Positions 1 through 14,800 of a stretch of 64,000 nucleotides of DNA are shown one piece after another (position 1 is the first letter of the stretch; the number at the start of each line of letters is the position of its first letter). The stretch is taken from the NCBI RefSeq assembly GCF_001039355.2, contig NW_019774203.1, positions 456,558 through 520,557 on the forward strand. The letters are read 5' to 3'. Origin of the DNA: Lingula anatina. Its lineage: Eukaryota; Brachiopoda; Lingulata; Lingulida; Lingulidae. Under the pieces are notes generated by a model. That model was given only the letters and a program-made list of their open reading frames with translations, was not told the DNA's origin and made no database searches. Made by a program: the position numbers and the translations under genes.

Positions 1-129
1 TGGTGCCAGGCGAGACTGGGAGATCTGGCCTGGTATGACAGCCAGGAGGAACGGGTAGGTACAGGGAGTGGTGCCAGGCGACACTGGGAGACCTGGCCTG
101 GTATGACAGCCAGGAGGAACGGTTAGGTA
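1..129 (+). repeat. 68-bp tandem duplication of an exon 3' end
   Basis: Bases 1-61 recur at 69-129 with three substitutions. The first copy ends in a good donor (CGG|GTAGGT) and joins in frame to the exon at 502. In the second copy the matching donor G is a T. Only GTTAGG one base earlier is left, and that would shift the frame, so the second copy is probably intronic debris. Confidence 0.8.
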
Positions 130-1074
130 TTCAGTCAGATGTTTTGAACATCAATGAAGGTGTATTTTTTTGGAAATTTAGTATCAGGTTAAATGTAATG
201 AATATTGAATAACAGAAGATTTTTGATGCTGAGTGAAATAAGCAACCTCTTAATAGTGACTGTAATAACCAAGAGACATTACATTTTAAGGTTTTACTCA
301 AAGCTCCACTGCTACCTGATTAACTGCAGCCTTCTTATTGATTCTAAAAATGTCAAACCACTTTTATGTATGAGGATGCAGTATTTAGTATTCATTCCAA
401 CAGAAGCACTACATTATATATTGCTAGTTCTTTTCACTGTTAAAAGAAATTTAATATAACTAGTTGGCTGAAGAAAGCTCATAAAAATGCATTGATTTCA
501 GCGTTTCCTGGTGTCTACGGCTGAGCGTATCACCCAGGTTGACCCCTATAGTCGCACGTGGTGGGTGGGACTGACCAGTGACGTCACTGGACTGGCTGAC
601 GTCACCGCTGGGGGTGGGTGGAAATGGGTCTCAGGGAAGAAGGCCGAGTCTGATCTTATGTAAGTTTTAACTTAAAAGTAGCAAATACTTGAATGAGTAA
701 ATGCATAAGTGATATAAAAATTCAGAATTGGGTAAATGTTATTGAAATGCATTTTCCCACATGGTAATATGTTTTCATAATTAACGAATTTGCTTTAATT
801 TAAAGAGCACCTTGCTTGAAACGCATTTTTTCATTGGTTAAACAATGTACATATTAAACAGTTTGGCAGGTGGATGAATTTTGCATCAACTTTCTAATCG
901 AACCAAGGTCACGTTTATATATGTTTTTCAGTGACTGGGGGAATCTTGAGCCGGCTGATAGCGGTGTTCAAAACTGCGCGAATTTATGGACCAAAAGGGC
1001 GTCGCCAAATATTGGAAAGATAAGTGCAAGCAGCTGCTCTGTCTCTCACCCCTACATATGTAAAAGACCAAAAG
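1..1074 (+). other. gene 1 CTLD1 (partial)
   Basis: Exons 1-54 (continuing from upstream), 502-659 and 932-1074. The first visible residues are the C-Q-A-R-L-G-D-L-A segment typical of the helix 2 to strand 2 part of a CTLD. The motifs W-V-G-L and W-G-N-L-E-P and a terminal Y-I-C follow. The sugar triplet position reads EPA, not EPN or QPD, so calcium-dependent mannose binding is not predicted. Confidence 0.85.
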
Positions 1075-4000
1075 GTAAACATTATTCTATGTCAATATAT
1101 GCCTTTTCAAAATGTCCTTATAAAGGAAAGCGTAGTTTTCATTGTATATCAGAATTTGTTCTATTCCAAAAACGGCTCCTAAGCAGGATTGGCCTGCACA
1201 AAGGTCTTGTAATTACAGGTTTTGTTAGCTTCTTTACGGTAGTGATACAAGCTCACGTTTCTTCAACGGGTACACTGTATGTTTGTCACCTGGCGGTAGT
1301 GATAAATTCAGATGTTTCGTCACTTGTCACTCTATTTCATTTCAAGTGTAATTTCTTATCAGATGTGTTTAAATTCCTTCGTCTTTCTTCCAGCTGTAGT
1401 CGATAACTGCCCAGCAAACTGGCAACAAGTGGAAGATTCTTGTTTCAAATTCTTTGATTCTGAAAAAGACTGGCAATCTGCAAGGTACGTTGAGCGCATT
1501 TTCACCAGTACGTGCATGCGCGGAAAATAATAATGAATTAAAAAGGGTAAAATTGTAATGTGATAGTTGTTTTTTAATATTGATATTGTATTTCATGATT
1601 TGTGTTGCGGTATGACATGATACATAGTATATCATAGTAGGGTGCAGTACCGAAACAGCACAGTATAGGGCCTAGTACTATATTGCCAGTCTAATAGACT
1701 TGATACAAAGCACCACTGACTAAGTTCTCACGTGTTTAATGCTGAGTATAACAAGATATACAGGGGGAGTTCTGATGTTTTTGATATATATATATATATA
1801 TATAAATATATATATATATAGATTGATACATTTCAGTGGTTACTGTGGTTACTATGGAGCAGACCTGGCAACGGTCGATAGCAAGGCTCAGCAGCAGTAT
1901 ATGTACGACGTGTCGAAATATCACGACAAGTCTATCTGGCTGGGGTATTCGTCGTCTTATGACGGGGTTAGTGCCTCTCCTTCTCTCTGCAGACCCTTCT
2001 TTTTACAACATAATCCTTTTTATCTTTTCTCGATCGATTTTAGACTGCTACAAAATCTGTGGCTTTTAATTTTTTCAAGACTTATATTTAAGGTTATTTA
2101 TTGACGCAAAAAATTAAATGACGATAAAAAACTAAAAAGATACTTCCTTGATATTATCAGAATGGTACTGTCTGGAAGAAGAACAACATGACGGTATTAT
2201 CTCCCAGTAAAGACCAGATGTCAAGGACAGAGTTTTGGGCTGGCCGAGAGCGTCCAGATCCTCCCACGTAAGAATCCAACAACTTAGGTTCTGATGTTGG
2301 GAATTTAGATTTTTAACGCCTGTCTCCAGGCTTTCTTTTTAATATCGGGCCATGCTCTCTATGCTTTGATATAAATGACCAAGGCAATATTATTGAGTTG
2401 ACCTCACTTGAAAAATACTAGGAGACGAAGAAAAATGGTGAACTATTTCTAATATTTTAATGTGTTACAGGGAGTCGGGGACCAACCTTTGTGTGGAGAC
2501 GGTCCCTACTGCGGAGGAGTCAAGAAGATCTTGGGTCGCCAACGAATGTACAAAACTACGACCGTTTATGTGCAGTAAAAGGGAGGGTGAGTTAATTAAA
2601 ACAATTGAAATACACTGCAATGTCATAAAAACCTCAACACAGATGGTACCAGTTTCTCAGAATCTTTAACACTGGTATGCCTAATAGTATGTGATAAATA
2701 CACTGAATACAGAACACTGATGTTGATCAGCGCATTATCTGCATGTGGCACTAATATCTAAAGGTTGCTTAATATCAGTGCTCTAATTTCGATAATTATC
2801 TTCGACAGGCACTTGTGCCACTGGGTGGCGCTCTCATAACGGCACGTGTTATCAGTTCAACGTTAACCTGAAGCTCTCCTGGTATGACGCCAAGGACTAC
2901 TGCCAGAGCCAGGGAGGAGACATGGTCACGGTGGAACGGTAACAAGAACCTAATTCATTGAAGTTATATGAAATCGGTGCTTATAATTCTATAGTACTAC
3001 TGTGATAGTGGGATAGACAGTATATTGTTTCTTTGCCTATTCATAGCCAGAATAATTCCTGATTGTAATGAATATACATGTACCGTCTTTGCTTTTCTCG
3101 TATCTTACTTTTGTGTGAAATAGATATATTTATTCTTTGCGAGCCTGGTTCAGATTTCAAAGCTTTTCTTCAGTTTTGGACCCCTTTGTCACCTTGTGAC
3201 GGATCACTTACCAATTTAGTCAAATCATTAGTTTTTTTATAGTTGTATATATATTAAATGACAGTTTCTTTCATCACATTTTGCAGAAGATCTACTCAGG
3301 ATTTCATAATGTCAGAGACGAACATGATTGGTATTTCTGATGGTTTAAACATATGGTTAGGGGGCTCAGGTAAGCCTTTCAAGATAACATGTGTCTTTTT
3401 TTTTGTATGAAATGATGTGACGTCACAGAATGATTGTCAGCTGAAAATGCCTCTGAGAATTGGCACTTACTTCGTTCTTTTGTATAAGTTTATTAAGAAA
3501 TATATAAAAACAACATCAAGCGCATTCACTGTCTCTCAGTTTTCCAAACTCTACTTGTATATACCAAACTCTACTTGTATATACCTTTATATATATATAT
3601 ATATCACATACACAAGTAGATGATGGTTGACAATTCTATTCATTAACTCAGCGTTTGCCTTTTGATATAATTCCTTTAAACAAGACACCATGGGTGTGAC
3701 ATATCACAGTTAAACAATTTCAAAACGCTTGTGCTGTTCTTCTTCAGATATTGGTTTCAACCCCAAGGTGCTGCGTTGGGGTAACGAAGCCGCCATAGGT
3801 GCCACAGGTACATACTCCAACTGGGTTCCCGGCCACCCCGTCACCAGCAGTAAACCTCTATGTGTACAGATGCTGGCAGGTAAATGTGTATATATCTAGT
3901 TATAATGTTTTATAGATATATGATATAAGCATGGCTCCAATTACGACCACAAAAAAAACATGCTGTGAAAAAAAATATTTAAAAAGAAAGAAACGTGAAT

Positions 4001-7000
4001 AACTCTATCATTATCTAATGTAGTGATCTTTTTCTAAATGTTTTAGTTTTAACATCCGTTTTGCCCGATTAAAGCACTTTGTTAGGATGGTTAAAAGTTA
4101 CATGCTGTAGTAGCCATTGGTATAAATAGGTATTTGTCATTCACATTGAGAAACAAAGCAGTAACGTCACCCAACTATCACTCACATGTTGGTCGTCTCT
4201 GGAACCACACAATGAGGTGGTGATATAGCTCCAGATACACGAGGTGTGACCAAGAGATAGCCATTGCCCAGTTTTAATTTCAGCTGATGGCAAGTGGGTG
4301 GCCAGTAATACCTGCCTCCAGGAGCTGCCGTTTATCTGCCAGATATCTGACAAGAACGTCGTTTATCCACCGACTGTCCTTCCAGGTGTGTATGATTGGT
4401 TCATCTTAAACACATGAGTTTTGTAGTTTTTTTGCATAATCTTTTTTAATAGACTGTCTCTGTCATAAAGATATTTCATTACTTTCTTATCATTATTTTG
4501 CGCAGAAAGTCGACTGATAAAGAATGAAAACATTCAGAATTTATCATTTAAGTACTGATGTCACTGTCGCACTTTTCTCGTATTAGCGAAAGGTAGCTGT
4601 GACCCAGGCTGGGTAGCATATGGCTTCTCCTGCTATTACTTTGACAACAGCGCCTCTGTCACATGGCTGCAGGCCAACCAGAAATGTCAGGATATGGGAG
4701 CACACCTGGTGGAAATGAAAAACGCTAGAGAAATGTCCTTCATCGACAGTATGGTTTTAGTCTATTTAAGTTTAACTGATGATGGATATAATGACGCTGT
4801 TTTGGTGATCAGATATTAGTCTTAAGCGAAGAGCAAATTTATATCCATTAAGATATTTAACAGCAGCAAGACATCAGAGCCTGTAATTTAGAGTTTAAAA
4901 AAATCGCATTTTAGTTGTGATTTTAATTTTTTATTTAAAAAGAGTGGTATGACTGCTTTGCAGAGAAAATGGTAGCCGCGTCGTGGCTTGGATTTACCGA
5001 CAGACGACGTGAAGGCCATTGGGTTTGGGAATACCAGAAACAGGTTCGCTAGATCATGTGATATCGAGCCGTGTACTGCACCTGAGATTTGATTTGAAAT
5101 AAATGGTCTTTACTTAGACAAATAGTTCAAATTACAGTTAAAGTCCATGCTCACATACAGTTAAAACCCAGTTATTCAGATTATCCTACTTTCATTCAGA
5201 CCCCGTATACGAACTGGGCCCCCAAAAGGCCAGATGACTTCCATGACGGCCTCAGCGAACACTGCGCTATCATCCTGGCAGGAGATCCACAGGGTCTCTG
5301 GGACGACGTACCCTGTGACCAACTGAATGCTTACATTTGTGAAAAGCTCATAGGTACGTATGCATGTATAAACAAGCATAATTAATTTCATTGTGTGCGC
5401 ATTTAAAAGCTCTATGCATAAATTGGAATTTACTTTAGATTTCGTGGATTGGATCCATGCTAGCTGCCGTGTCTTCGAAGACCATAACGTATTCATGGCA
5501 TCACATTTGACATGTTTCTTGTTGTTCTATTACAACAAGACATTTATAATTTAAATTCGATTTACAGAATCATTGAAAAAGATTATCGTAGAGCTTTGAT
5601 GTAAGTGATTTATCCCAATATAAGCCATGACAAAAACTCCTTTACAATACAAATGCGAATTCTTTTCTACTGTTGTTAATTCTAGGACCTTCCACTACTC
5701 CAGGGCCAACCAGTTCGGAAAGTAAGTGAATTGTTCGCAGATTATTTTTAGGTTTATTCACTGCAGTATGGTTTTGTGCAATGTACCGTACCAGTTCCAT
5801 CAAATTCTGATGGAATCCCAATAAATTATATGTCCATATCCAATTATGAATAGATACTTTGAGAACCATTTGAAATATGAGCACTTAGTATTTCGCTGCC
5901 CAATATACATATCTACATGTATATACGTTTACCATAGTTTTTTGTAAAAAGTTTGCCACTGTCATTACAGCTGCTGTATCGGTAAAATGTGGACTGTTCT
6001 GGGAAGACAACCCTGTAAGTGATCACTGTTATCAGTTCAACACAGACACGTTGTCGTGGACAGAGGCCCAGCTACAGTGTCAACACAATGGCGGAGACTT
6101 GGCCAGTGTCACCAGTTTAGAGGAGCAGTTGTATATCTCAGGTGAGGAAGTTAATGCTCTCTGCCAGGGACACGGACTGGTTTTTCACTGTAGAAATTCA
6201 CAGATGTGCCTCTGTCTAATCGCGAGCACTTTTATCTTTTGTGAGAATTTTCGTTTGGGATTTTAATGTCATCACCCAGCTTACCTATAGTATAAAGTAG
6301 GAAGTTAGAAAGGTAGGGGTGTCTGTGTTTTATGGCTGTTTGTATATGTTGCCAATTGTGTTTAAGGACATCTGGACTACGCTTATGTAATATAATGAAT
6401 TGCATTAACATGTCATTGTTGTCAATATGCTGAATTTGAAAAAGAATTCCAACATTAATTGCATGTCAAGCGGACATCGTAACAGTTTTTGACGACTAAT
6501 ATATATCTAATGAGTATGTCTTTGCTCTATTTGAACAGCGCGCATTCAAACCATCCCAAACATGAGGTTTTTCTGGCTTGGCGGTAGTATCACTTCACTC
6601 AATACCGGGTGGGCCTGGAATGATGGAGCGCCATTTTCTTTCCTTAACTGGGGCACAGGTGAAGGGAAAGCCATGAAGTATTGTTAATGACATGTCGTCT
6701 TAATCTAATCACAAGTTCAAATCACATCTTTTTATGATTGGCATCTCCATCTACTAGATATAATTTTATCTTACCATTTTTGTGGATAACTAACTGTAAC
6801 ACATTACATAATATTGAAACAATTTTACACCAGTAAATTTATCTTTTGTATAACAGTACTATTAATATATTAAACTAGCATTCGTAAATCTAATTTAACA
6901 AAATCTATGTCAATACTTGCACTTCCAGGTTCATCAGGTTCTGGTTTGGGTTCCTCTTGTATGGAAATGGACGCCTCTACCGGGGTTTGGAGAGACGACC

Positions 7001-10000
7001 AGTGCCAGAGCAGAAGAGGTTATGTCTGCAAAAAGAAGGGTAAAAAATTCAATTGACAAGTGGCATACCTGTTTATCGTTAAGAATGAATAAACAGCTAT
7101 ATTCAAGTGAAATGTCCGTTTGCTCAAAAGCAGTTACATTTTGCTACATAAAAATGACCGGCTTTGGTATTTATTATTACCTTGGTTACTACGCTCTCTA
7201 AATGTGACAATTGTTGTGCTAACTTTTACGGCATCGGATTTTCCTTAAAGACCATGTTTGGCAGGGGTTTCTACAATGTGGTAATTCATGCCAGCAATAT
7301 TTTTCAATACACCACAAGATTAAAACATTCCAACTTGAATAATTTTGTTAAGACATGAATAATCTTGTTTTCAATATACCCTTAACTGTCCACACCTACA
7401 GCAAGTTCCCACCGTAGCAACTGAAACAGCTTAGATTCTGTTCTGTTTGGGAACATTCGCATAATACTAATTTCGAAACACCGAAGAGCGTTTTACCATT
7501 GGTGTTCCCCCTTTCAGGTAATATCTCAAGCATCACTCCACCTTCAGCGTCGGTGACAACTAGTTCTCCAGGTAATGACGTATATTAAAGTACACTATTT
7601 GTTTGATAGGAAAAATGTTAGGGCAAGCAAAACCACAGGATTACTAATGAGTATAAGCATTTACAATATGAAATTTTATCATGATCATATATATGTCTAT
7701 TTCTGATTGTATTAGGCAAATTTTCAATAAGGCAAACTTGATTTCTGTACGGTTGGATTGATGAAAAGCAATAAGTGATTTAATACTAATGGTGTATTAA
7801 TCTATACTAACATTTTTACATGTACTTCCATAGGGTATCCCTCCTGCCAGGAAGACTGGGCACTGTACAGGGACCACTGCTACAGAGTGTTTGAAGACAA
7901 GAACACGTGGTCACAGGCCAAGGGCTCCTGTCGACGCATGGGTGGAGATCTAGCGTCCATTTTGACTGCCAACGAGAATAGTTTTGTGACTAGTTTGGCA
8001 GGCGGAGAAGATGGTAAGCAAAGAAAATATCGATAACAATAATAATATCTCATATATGTACACCGCGTTCGTACATGTAGAACGTCACAGGAACGACACG
8101 ATCAGCCTCACTCATTTATGATAGGTTTAAGATTACATTACATTTAGGAAGAAAGACATCCCTCTTTTCTGGTATTTACTGATGGGATATATAGGTGACA
8201 GCCAATTAAATATCTTCTAGTGGATCCCAGTGAATTATGGACCGGACTGAATGCTGGTAGGGTTACAAACCAGTATGAGTGGTCAGATGGTTCCTCAGTG
8301 ACCGTTACATACTGGGCGGCCAATGAACCTGACCTCCAACGTAGAGAGCACTGTGTTAGCATATATACCTCAGATGACAAGGTAAGACTATATATATATT
8401 TCATGATTATGTTTTTTATCAAAAAGGGTTTTAGTAAAATGAATTTATTGTAACCAAAAACCTAACAAAACAAAATGTACTATTACTACTAATTTTTGTC
8501 AATACGTCACTCATGGACTGAAAGTATGTTTAAGTATACAAATAATTACCTAGTTTTATAAGGCTGTGGTTAGAACAAAACGATTACACCTTTTCACTTT
8601 TTTATTGAACTTTCAAAGCTTATATTAATTTCGACAAAAATCTGGGAAAACATGGTGCAATGGCTGCGTATTTCGACTCTAGACAGTTCTAGGGTTTATT
8701 TACAGGTTGGTAAGTGGAATGGAAATGCTTGTGACCAGTGGCTTCCATATATATGCAAGAAGACAGCGTCTAAGATGGTTTCACCACCTGTCGTGAGGTT
8801 TAAAGGCTGTCACCAGGTAAAAAATATTAAAAAAAATTCAAATATACAAATGTAACTGATGATAATAATAGAACGATATTAGATGAGCAAGTTTCCATGT
8901 ATTGGTGTGAATCCATCAGTAGAAATTTGATCAAAGATGTTTGTTCTCCTAAACAAGTTCAAATAAACAGTTTTTTAATTGGAAATTGTAGACAAATGCA
9001 TTAAGAAGGTTTCACACGTTTTTGTTATTGTAGGACGTGCATGCTGCATATAAAGGTTCCTGTTATACCTTATCAAATAGTGGTACAACGTGGTCAGATG
9101 CCAACAGAATGTGCAACAGTTCCGGCGGTAACCTGATTGCTATAAACGACCAGTAAGTTAGCCTACTGGGGGCTTCGTATATTGTGCCCCTGGGATCTTT
9201 TAGTTTCTTGTAATTCGTGTTCGTGTTCTGATGATTAAAATCATATAAGACGAAAGAAAGTACGTATCATAACCGAACCGAAACAAAACATCGACCTAAA
9301 ACGTATTCAAATAAACGTGCTTGTTTATTGATTCTCCACAAACACTCACCGGCCTTTTTGTTTTAGCCTGGAGTCGGCGTACATATCAGCATATATAGGG
9401 TCCACCATCACTGACGCTGAATACTGGATTGGCTTAAGTAACGATGAGAACGGGGTCTACACATGGTCAACAGGTGACAGCGTTTCGGTCACTAACTGGG
9501 GCAGTGGACATACAGGTGCGGTCATTTTATACAAAAAGTACTATGCAGTGTGGCTAACCTTGTGTCTACAAATCAAACTGAACCTACGTTCTTTTATTTG
9601 TGCGCAGTATAACTGAATACACTTAACCCTCTTTAAAAAGTTTATTATTAACATTTATTAACCCTCTTTAAAAAGTTTATTATTAACATTTATTATTTCC
9701 ACTGCCAATCTCTTATATATTAGAGAATAAATAAAGCGATTAAATTTGCAGAATTACTCCTTCTAAGCAATGACAATGTTAAGAAACTTTGTACCTACTG
9801 TGGAACAATCTGCTCCCGTATATTCATAGGTTCCAATGTTTTTTTTTTATCTAGGTAATGAAAAACACGTGTGTGTGACGATGACACAGACCGGCACATC
9901 TACAGGGCAGTGGTATGATAGGCCGTGTTCTCAACATCTGGGGTACGTCTGTGAATACCCCAGGGGAGACTATAAGACCACGCCCACTCCTCCGACTACC

Positions 10001-11325
10001 ATCTCTAACACTTGCTCCACTGAATACCCGTGGACTGAATACGGTGGTTATTGTTACAAGGTGAGCACACTCGTCTATAGCTCTCCGCATGTTAAGAAAG
10101 TTCCGGTTTTTGTACGTCTGGCACTGTACAGAGATGTCGAATTTTTTTTATATCTCAGTTTTCGTATGTACATAAGCGGCCTTTCTGTATGGTCTATTCA
10201 CTGACATAATATCTGCAACATACTTTCTGTTAATAGCGGTCTTTTCAGCGACTTACACGCTCCGTGTTTCAGAAACAATTTTAGAAATCCAAATGAAACA
10301 TATTTTCTTCCTTCAGAGGGTATATCTCTCCCACAAATATGCTCGCACGTGGTCCGAAGCTGTCCAGTACTGTCGAAATCTCGGTGGTGACCTTGCCAGT
10401 TTCCACAGCGAGGCTCAGCTGATGGCTGTAATAGGAAGATTTGAATACAGGTAAAAAAGCGATAACAAACCACTATTTGCCGACAAAAATGGCTTATAAA
10501 GATAACCATTTATTATAGTTTCCATATCTCCCGGTTTTCGCCACACCAAATGACGAACTAACAGCTTTTATAGGCAAGATTTCATTTTCGCGCGGTCTCG
10601 GCAGTTTCTCAGTACATCTGTATATACAAGTCGTTATAACATATACATAGTGAAGATTATTAAAAAAAAGGTTTAAAGGTGTGAACCAGATTTTATGAGC
10701 AAAATATTGTTGTCACAGGGACTGCATGGCTTTTGATTGTAGACTAAAATCATCGCATTTTCATGTGAATGCATGTGTAAGTAATTAAGTCTAGATAGCC
10801 TCATTCGGTCTTGTCAGCTTGAATATATATATAATTTGCAGATGCATCACATATACGGCTTTTGGTTTTGAAAGACTGGTTGGTATGTAGCTTGATTTAG
10901 GATAGATTGCTTTAGTGTAATTTAAGCCATTCGGAGAAAAAAGTGGTGAAAAACTAATGGTTTGGTTGAGGCAAAAAAAAAAATATATATATATATATAA
11001 ATATATAATAGGTATGTAATTGGTATGTAGCTTTTTATAAATCTTTTTATTGTAAGGAGTCAATTCTTCTGGATCGGCCTGTCCAAGCCCAGCCCGGACA
11101 GCGGCTATGTTTGGACTGACCAGTCTGCCCTGGACTTCACTCCCTGGTCCACTGGACAGCCGGATGACCACAATGGTCAGGAGAAATGTGTCCAACTGGA
11201 CAAGAAAGACGGGAAGTGGTCTGACGTCAACTGTTACGTCAGAGGAAACGTCATATGCCAGTTTAAGAAAGGTAATGTCTGTAATTTAATAGACACTACT
11301 GTGATTGTAATCTTTTTACTTGATA

Positions 11326-11356
<31 letters not shown>

Positions 11357-11834
11357 ATAGGCGAATGAGTGAATTAAAAACAAATCGAATTAGAAAACAT
11401 TTGGCGTGGTGGTAAGATAATGATCTTTATCTTGCAAATACATTAGCAAATTCGTGCAGCAAATACATTTTAAAGAATCTTAATATTCAGTGATCCCCAT
11501 GTATTAAGTGATATATTGTAACAGTGAAGTTGTTTCTTTTTTTCTGTTTTAGGAGAACCGATTTATACCGCAGGTACAACAATTGTACCAACACCTGGTA
11601 AGTTGACTTACTGTGTTATGTTTGCATGATATAAAATTTGGCCAAAAACTTAATACCGTGAAGTACTTTACAGGTAGGTATAAGGCATCATGGATCTTGT
11701 GATCATGCAACCGTATTATTAACTTATAGCAGATATATTCATGTTGTCATGCTTTAATCTCTTGTCCGATATTCGATTCATAGCCACCATGCATATATTA
11801 GTCGAACAATAATAACAACGACAACAACAACAAC

Positions 11835-11867
<33 letters not shown>

Positions 11868-14800
11868 TAACAGCGCCCCAGTGCGGTTCAGACCCAGAAT
11901 GGGTGGCCTTCAGAGACTACTGCTACTATATAACCCAGGGGTACGCCCCCGGGTCCTCTATGACGTGGCATGACGCCAGAGAGTACTGTATGAAGCAGGC
12001 GGGGGAACTGGCCAGCATTCATGACGTCATGGAGAACAGCTTCATACTTCAACAGGTGAAGATGGTTTAGTTCTTGAAGGGGGTTGAAAATAACTTTTCA
12101 CATGGTGTCGTCACCTTTTTCTTTATTCGGATGTATTCATATATCATTGTTTCGTTATAGCAATTCAAATGAAAGGAGTTTGAGTTCCGTCGGTCTCTGT
12201 GTCGATGAATGTATACTGCCACAGTGCATTAAATGTATTTTAGTTCTGTTCTAGATGGTTTGGATAGGCAACTACGTTGATAAGTGTGTTCATATCCTAT
12301 CTTTCAGGCGGCAAGAATGATGAATGCGGATACCTTCTGGATTGGGCTGAATGAATTGGATCTGGAAAGCTACAAGTAGGTTATCCATGGTTTTAACATT
12401 AAAAAATATATCACAGCAAAGGGTACAGCTATAATTACACCAGTTCTTACACGCATACATTGTTAAGTATAAGAATCCAGATGCTTTCCATGTTTTGAAT
12501 AAATGTGACACTGTCCCTTTAGCTGACATATATAACATCTTTTTGTAGATGGTCCGATGGAACTGTGACAGATTTCATATCTTGGGCAAAAACGGAGCCA
12601 AATGACTACTTTGGAGGGCAGAAATGTGTGGAGTTTAGCGTGAAATCAGGTGATACTCGATAGTTTTATTATCATGCGTGTAAGCACTAAGGTATAATTA
12701 TGCCAGATTGATTAGGTCAATACAACACATTTGTATTGTTACTTGTTGCAAAACGACTTTAAAGTAAATGGTGTTCATAATGACCCCTATATTCATAAAA
12801 TCCGTGTAAATTATATCTGTGAATGGAATTAATTTTGTCGTTCACGAAGGCCATTGGCTGGATGAAAGTTGTGGAAAACCTAACCGGTATATCTGTAAGA
12901 AGCACAAAGACAGTAGAACCACAGTGACGTTACCACCAACACCTGTCATCACAGGGAACTGCCCTCCTGGGTTCCGAGGATATGGTAAGCATAACGAAAT
13001 ATGTAGACTATTGATTGCAATGACATAATCTGAGGAGCAACATCCTCTTAACTTGTTGAAATGCCTTGACTTATCTGCTTTTTTCGTGTTTCTGCAGTAT
13101 ATTTACAGCAGTCGCCTGTGTCTTAAATTTCATTACAAGGCCATCTGAATTTGAATTTTAATTTAAAAAATACTTTATTTCCTTGGTCAAAGACTACATA
13201 TGTCGTGTCTGTTTGAAAGGGCATTATAAGTAAATATGGTCACATTTTAGGGAACAAATGTTACCTGGTAATAGGAGACAGTGTGGATTCTACCCAGTTA
13301 AAGACATGGGGTGATGCCAGAGATACATGCTCTGCCATGAATAGTTCATTTACTCTGGCCAGTGTTTCTAATCCTTTGGAAGCAGGTATAGTGTTTAAAA
13401 TACTGTCAAACGGCAAACATAACAGTATACAGTACACATACGAATAAAAAGTGATTTCGTCAATATATTAATTTTTTAAATTTTTTTTCTGTAGAAGTAC
13501 ATTGACAACGATATTGACAGTGACAGTTTTAATCAAAATTAAATAATCATGTATTTGAAATCAAATCATATTGCTAGAACAGTACAGTATTAAGGGCTTT
13601 TATTCTGCTTAATCCGTATAAATACGCCACTTGCTGCTCTTATAAGGTGTTCTCCGGCTGACAGGCAATGGCAAAGATACAAGTTGACTAGATTGTCATA
13701 TTCGTATGGATTTGTAAAGCATATAGTCCCTAGTACTTAAAGACTTTAAATTTGGGGTAAACATTTGAAAAGAAGACTAAACCTCTCCTATAAGATTACA
13801 TACACGGCGTGCTCTTATTCAGCTTTCCTGACCACATTGTTGAAAGGCAAAATGGTGGATTTTTGGATCGGTCTCCATAAACTACGCTTTCGTAAATTTC
13901 AATGGATAGACAACACCAATGTAGACTATGTAAACTGGGGCTTTGGTGAACCAAATGGTGGGCTAGGGACCACAAGTGAAGTAATGTGACCCAATTATTT
14001 AATTTTTCAGATTTAAAGCAGTGAAAGAAGTGTTATTATTGACTTTCTCAAAAGCACATGTTCTCATGATTTCCACTTTTCGGTGTATTACGTGTATATT
14101 ACAAAAAGCGAACACTCCTTGCCCCGGTTTCCNNNNNNNNNNNNNNNNNNNNNNNNNNNNNNNNNNNNNNNNNNNNNNNNNNNNNNNNNNNNNNNNNNNN
14201 NNNNNNNNNNNNNNNNNNNNNNNNNNNNNNNNNNNNNNNNNNNNNNNNNNNNNNNNNNNNNNNNNNNNNNNNNNNNNNNNNNNNNNNNNNNNNNNNNNNN
14301 NNNNNNNNNNNNNNNNNNNNNNNNNNNNNNNNNNNNNNNNNNNNNNNNNNNNNNNNNNNNNNNNNNNNNNNNNNNNNNNNNNNNNNNNNNNNNNNNNNNN
14401 NNNNNNNNNNNNNNNNNNNNNNNNNNNNNNNNNNNNNNNNNNNNNNNNNNNNNNNNNNNNNNNNNNNNNNNNNNNNNNNNNNNNNNNGTCAGGTTCCCTG
14501 GCTAAGAACTTAATTACCAAAGTTACATGGGCACAATACCCTATCAGGAGCAGTGTAACAGCACTCTCTTGGAAATCATAATCAGCTAAATCAGAGAAAT
14601 GACTTAAGTTTTTTTGTGAAACTGGGGCCTGAACTGCGTGGATAAAAAACTTACATATTCCTATAAATTCAATCCCTGCCTAGGAGCCGTGTGTTAGTGT
14701 GTCTACGCGGGGTATATCAGCGGGGAAATGGCAAGACAGGCCGTGTGTCATCAAGATGGGCTACGTCTGTCAGACATGGAAAGGTAAACGTATACATATC

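Noticed and set aside
14021-14581. Open frames through the N run
   Set aside because: They exist only because N codons are read as X; the region is an intron with an assembly gap.
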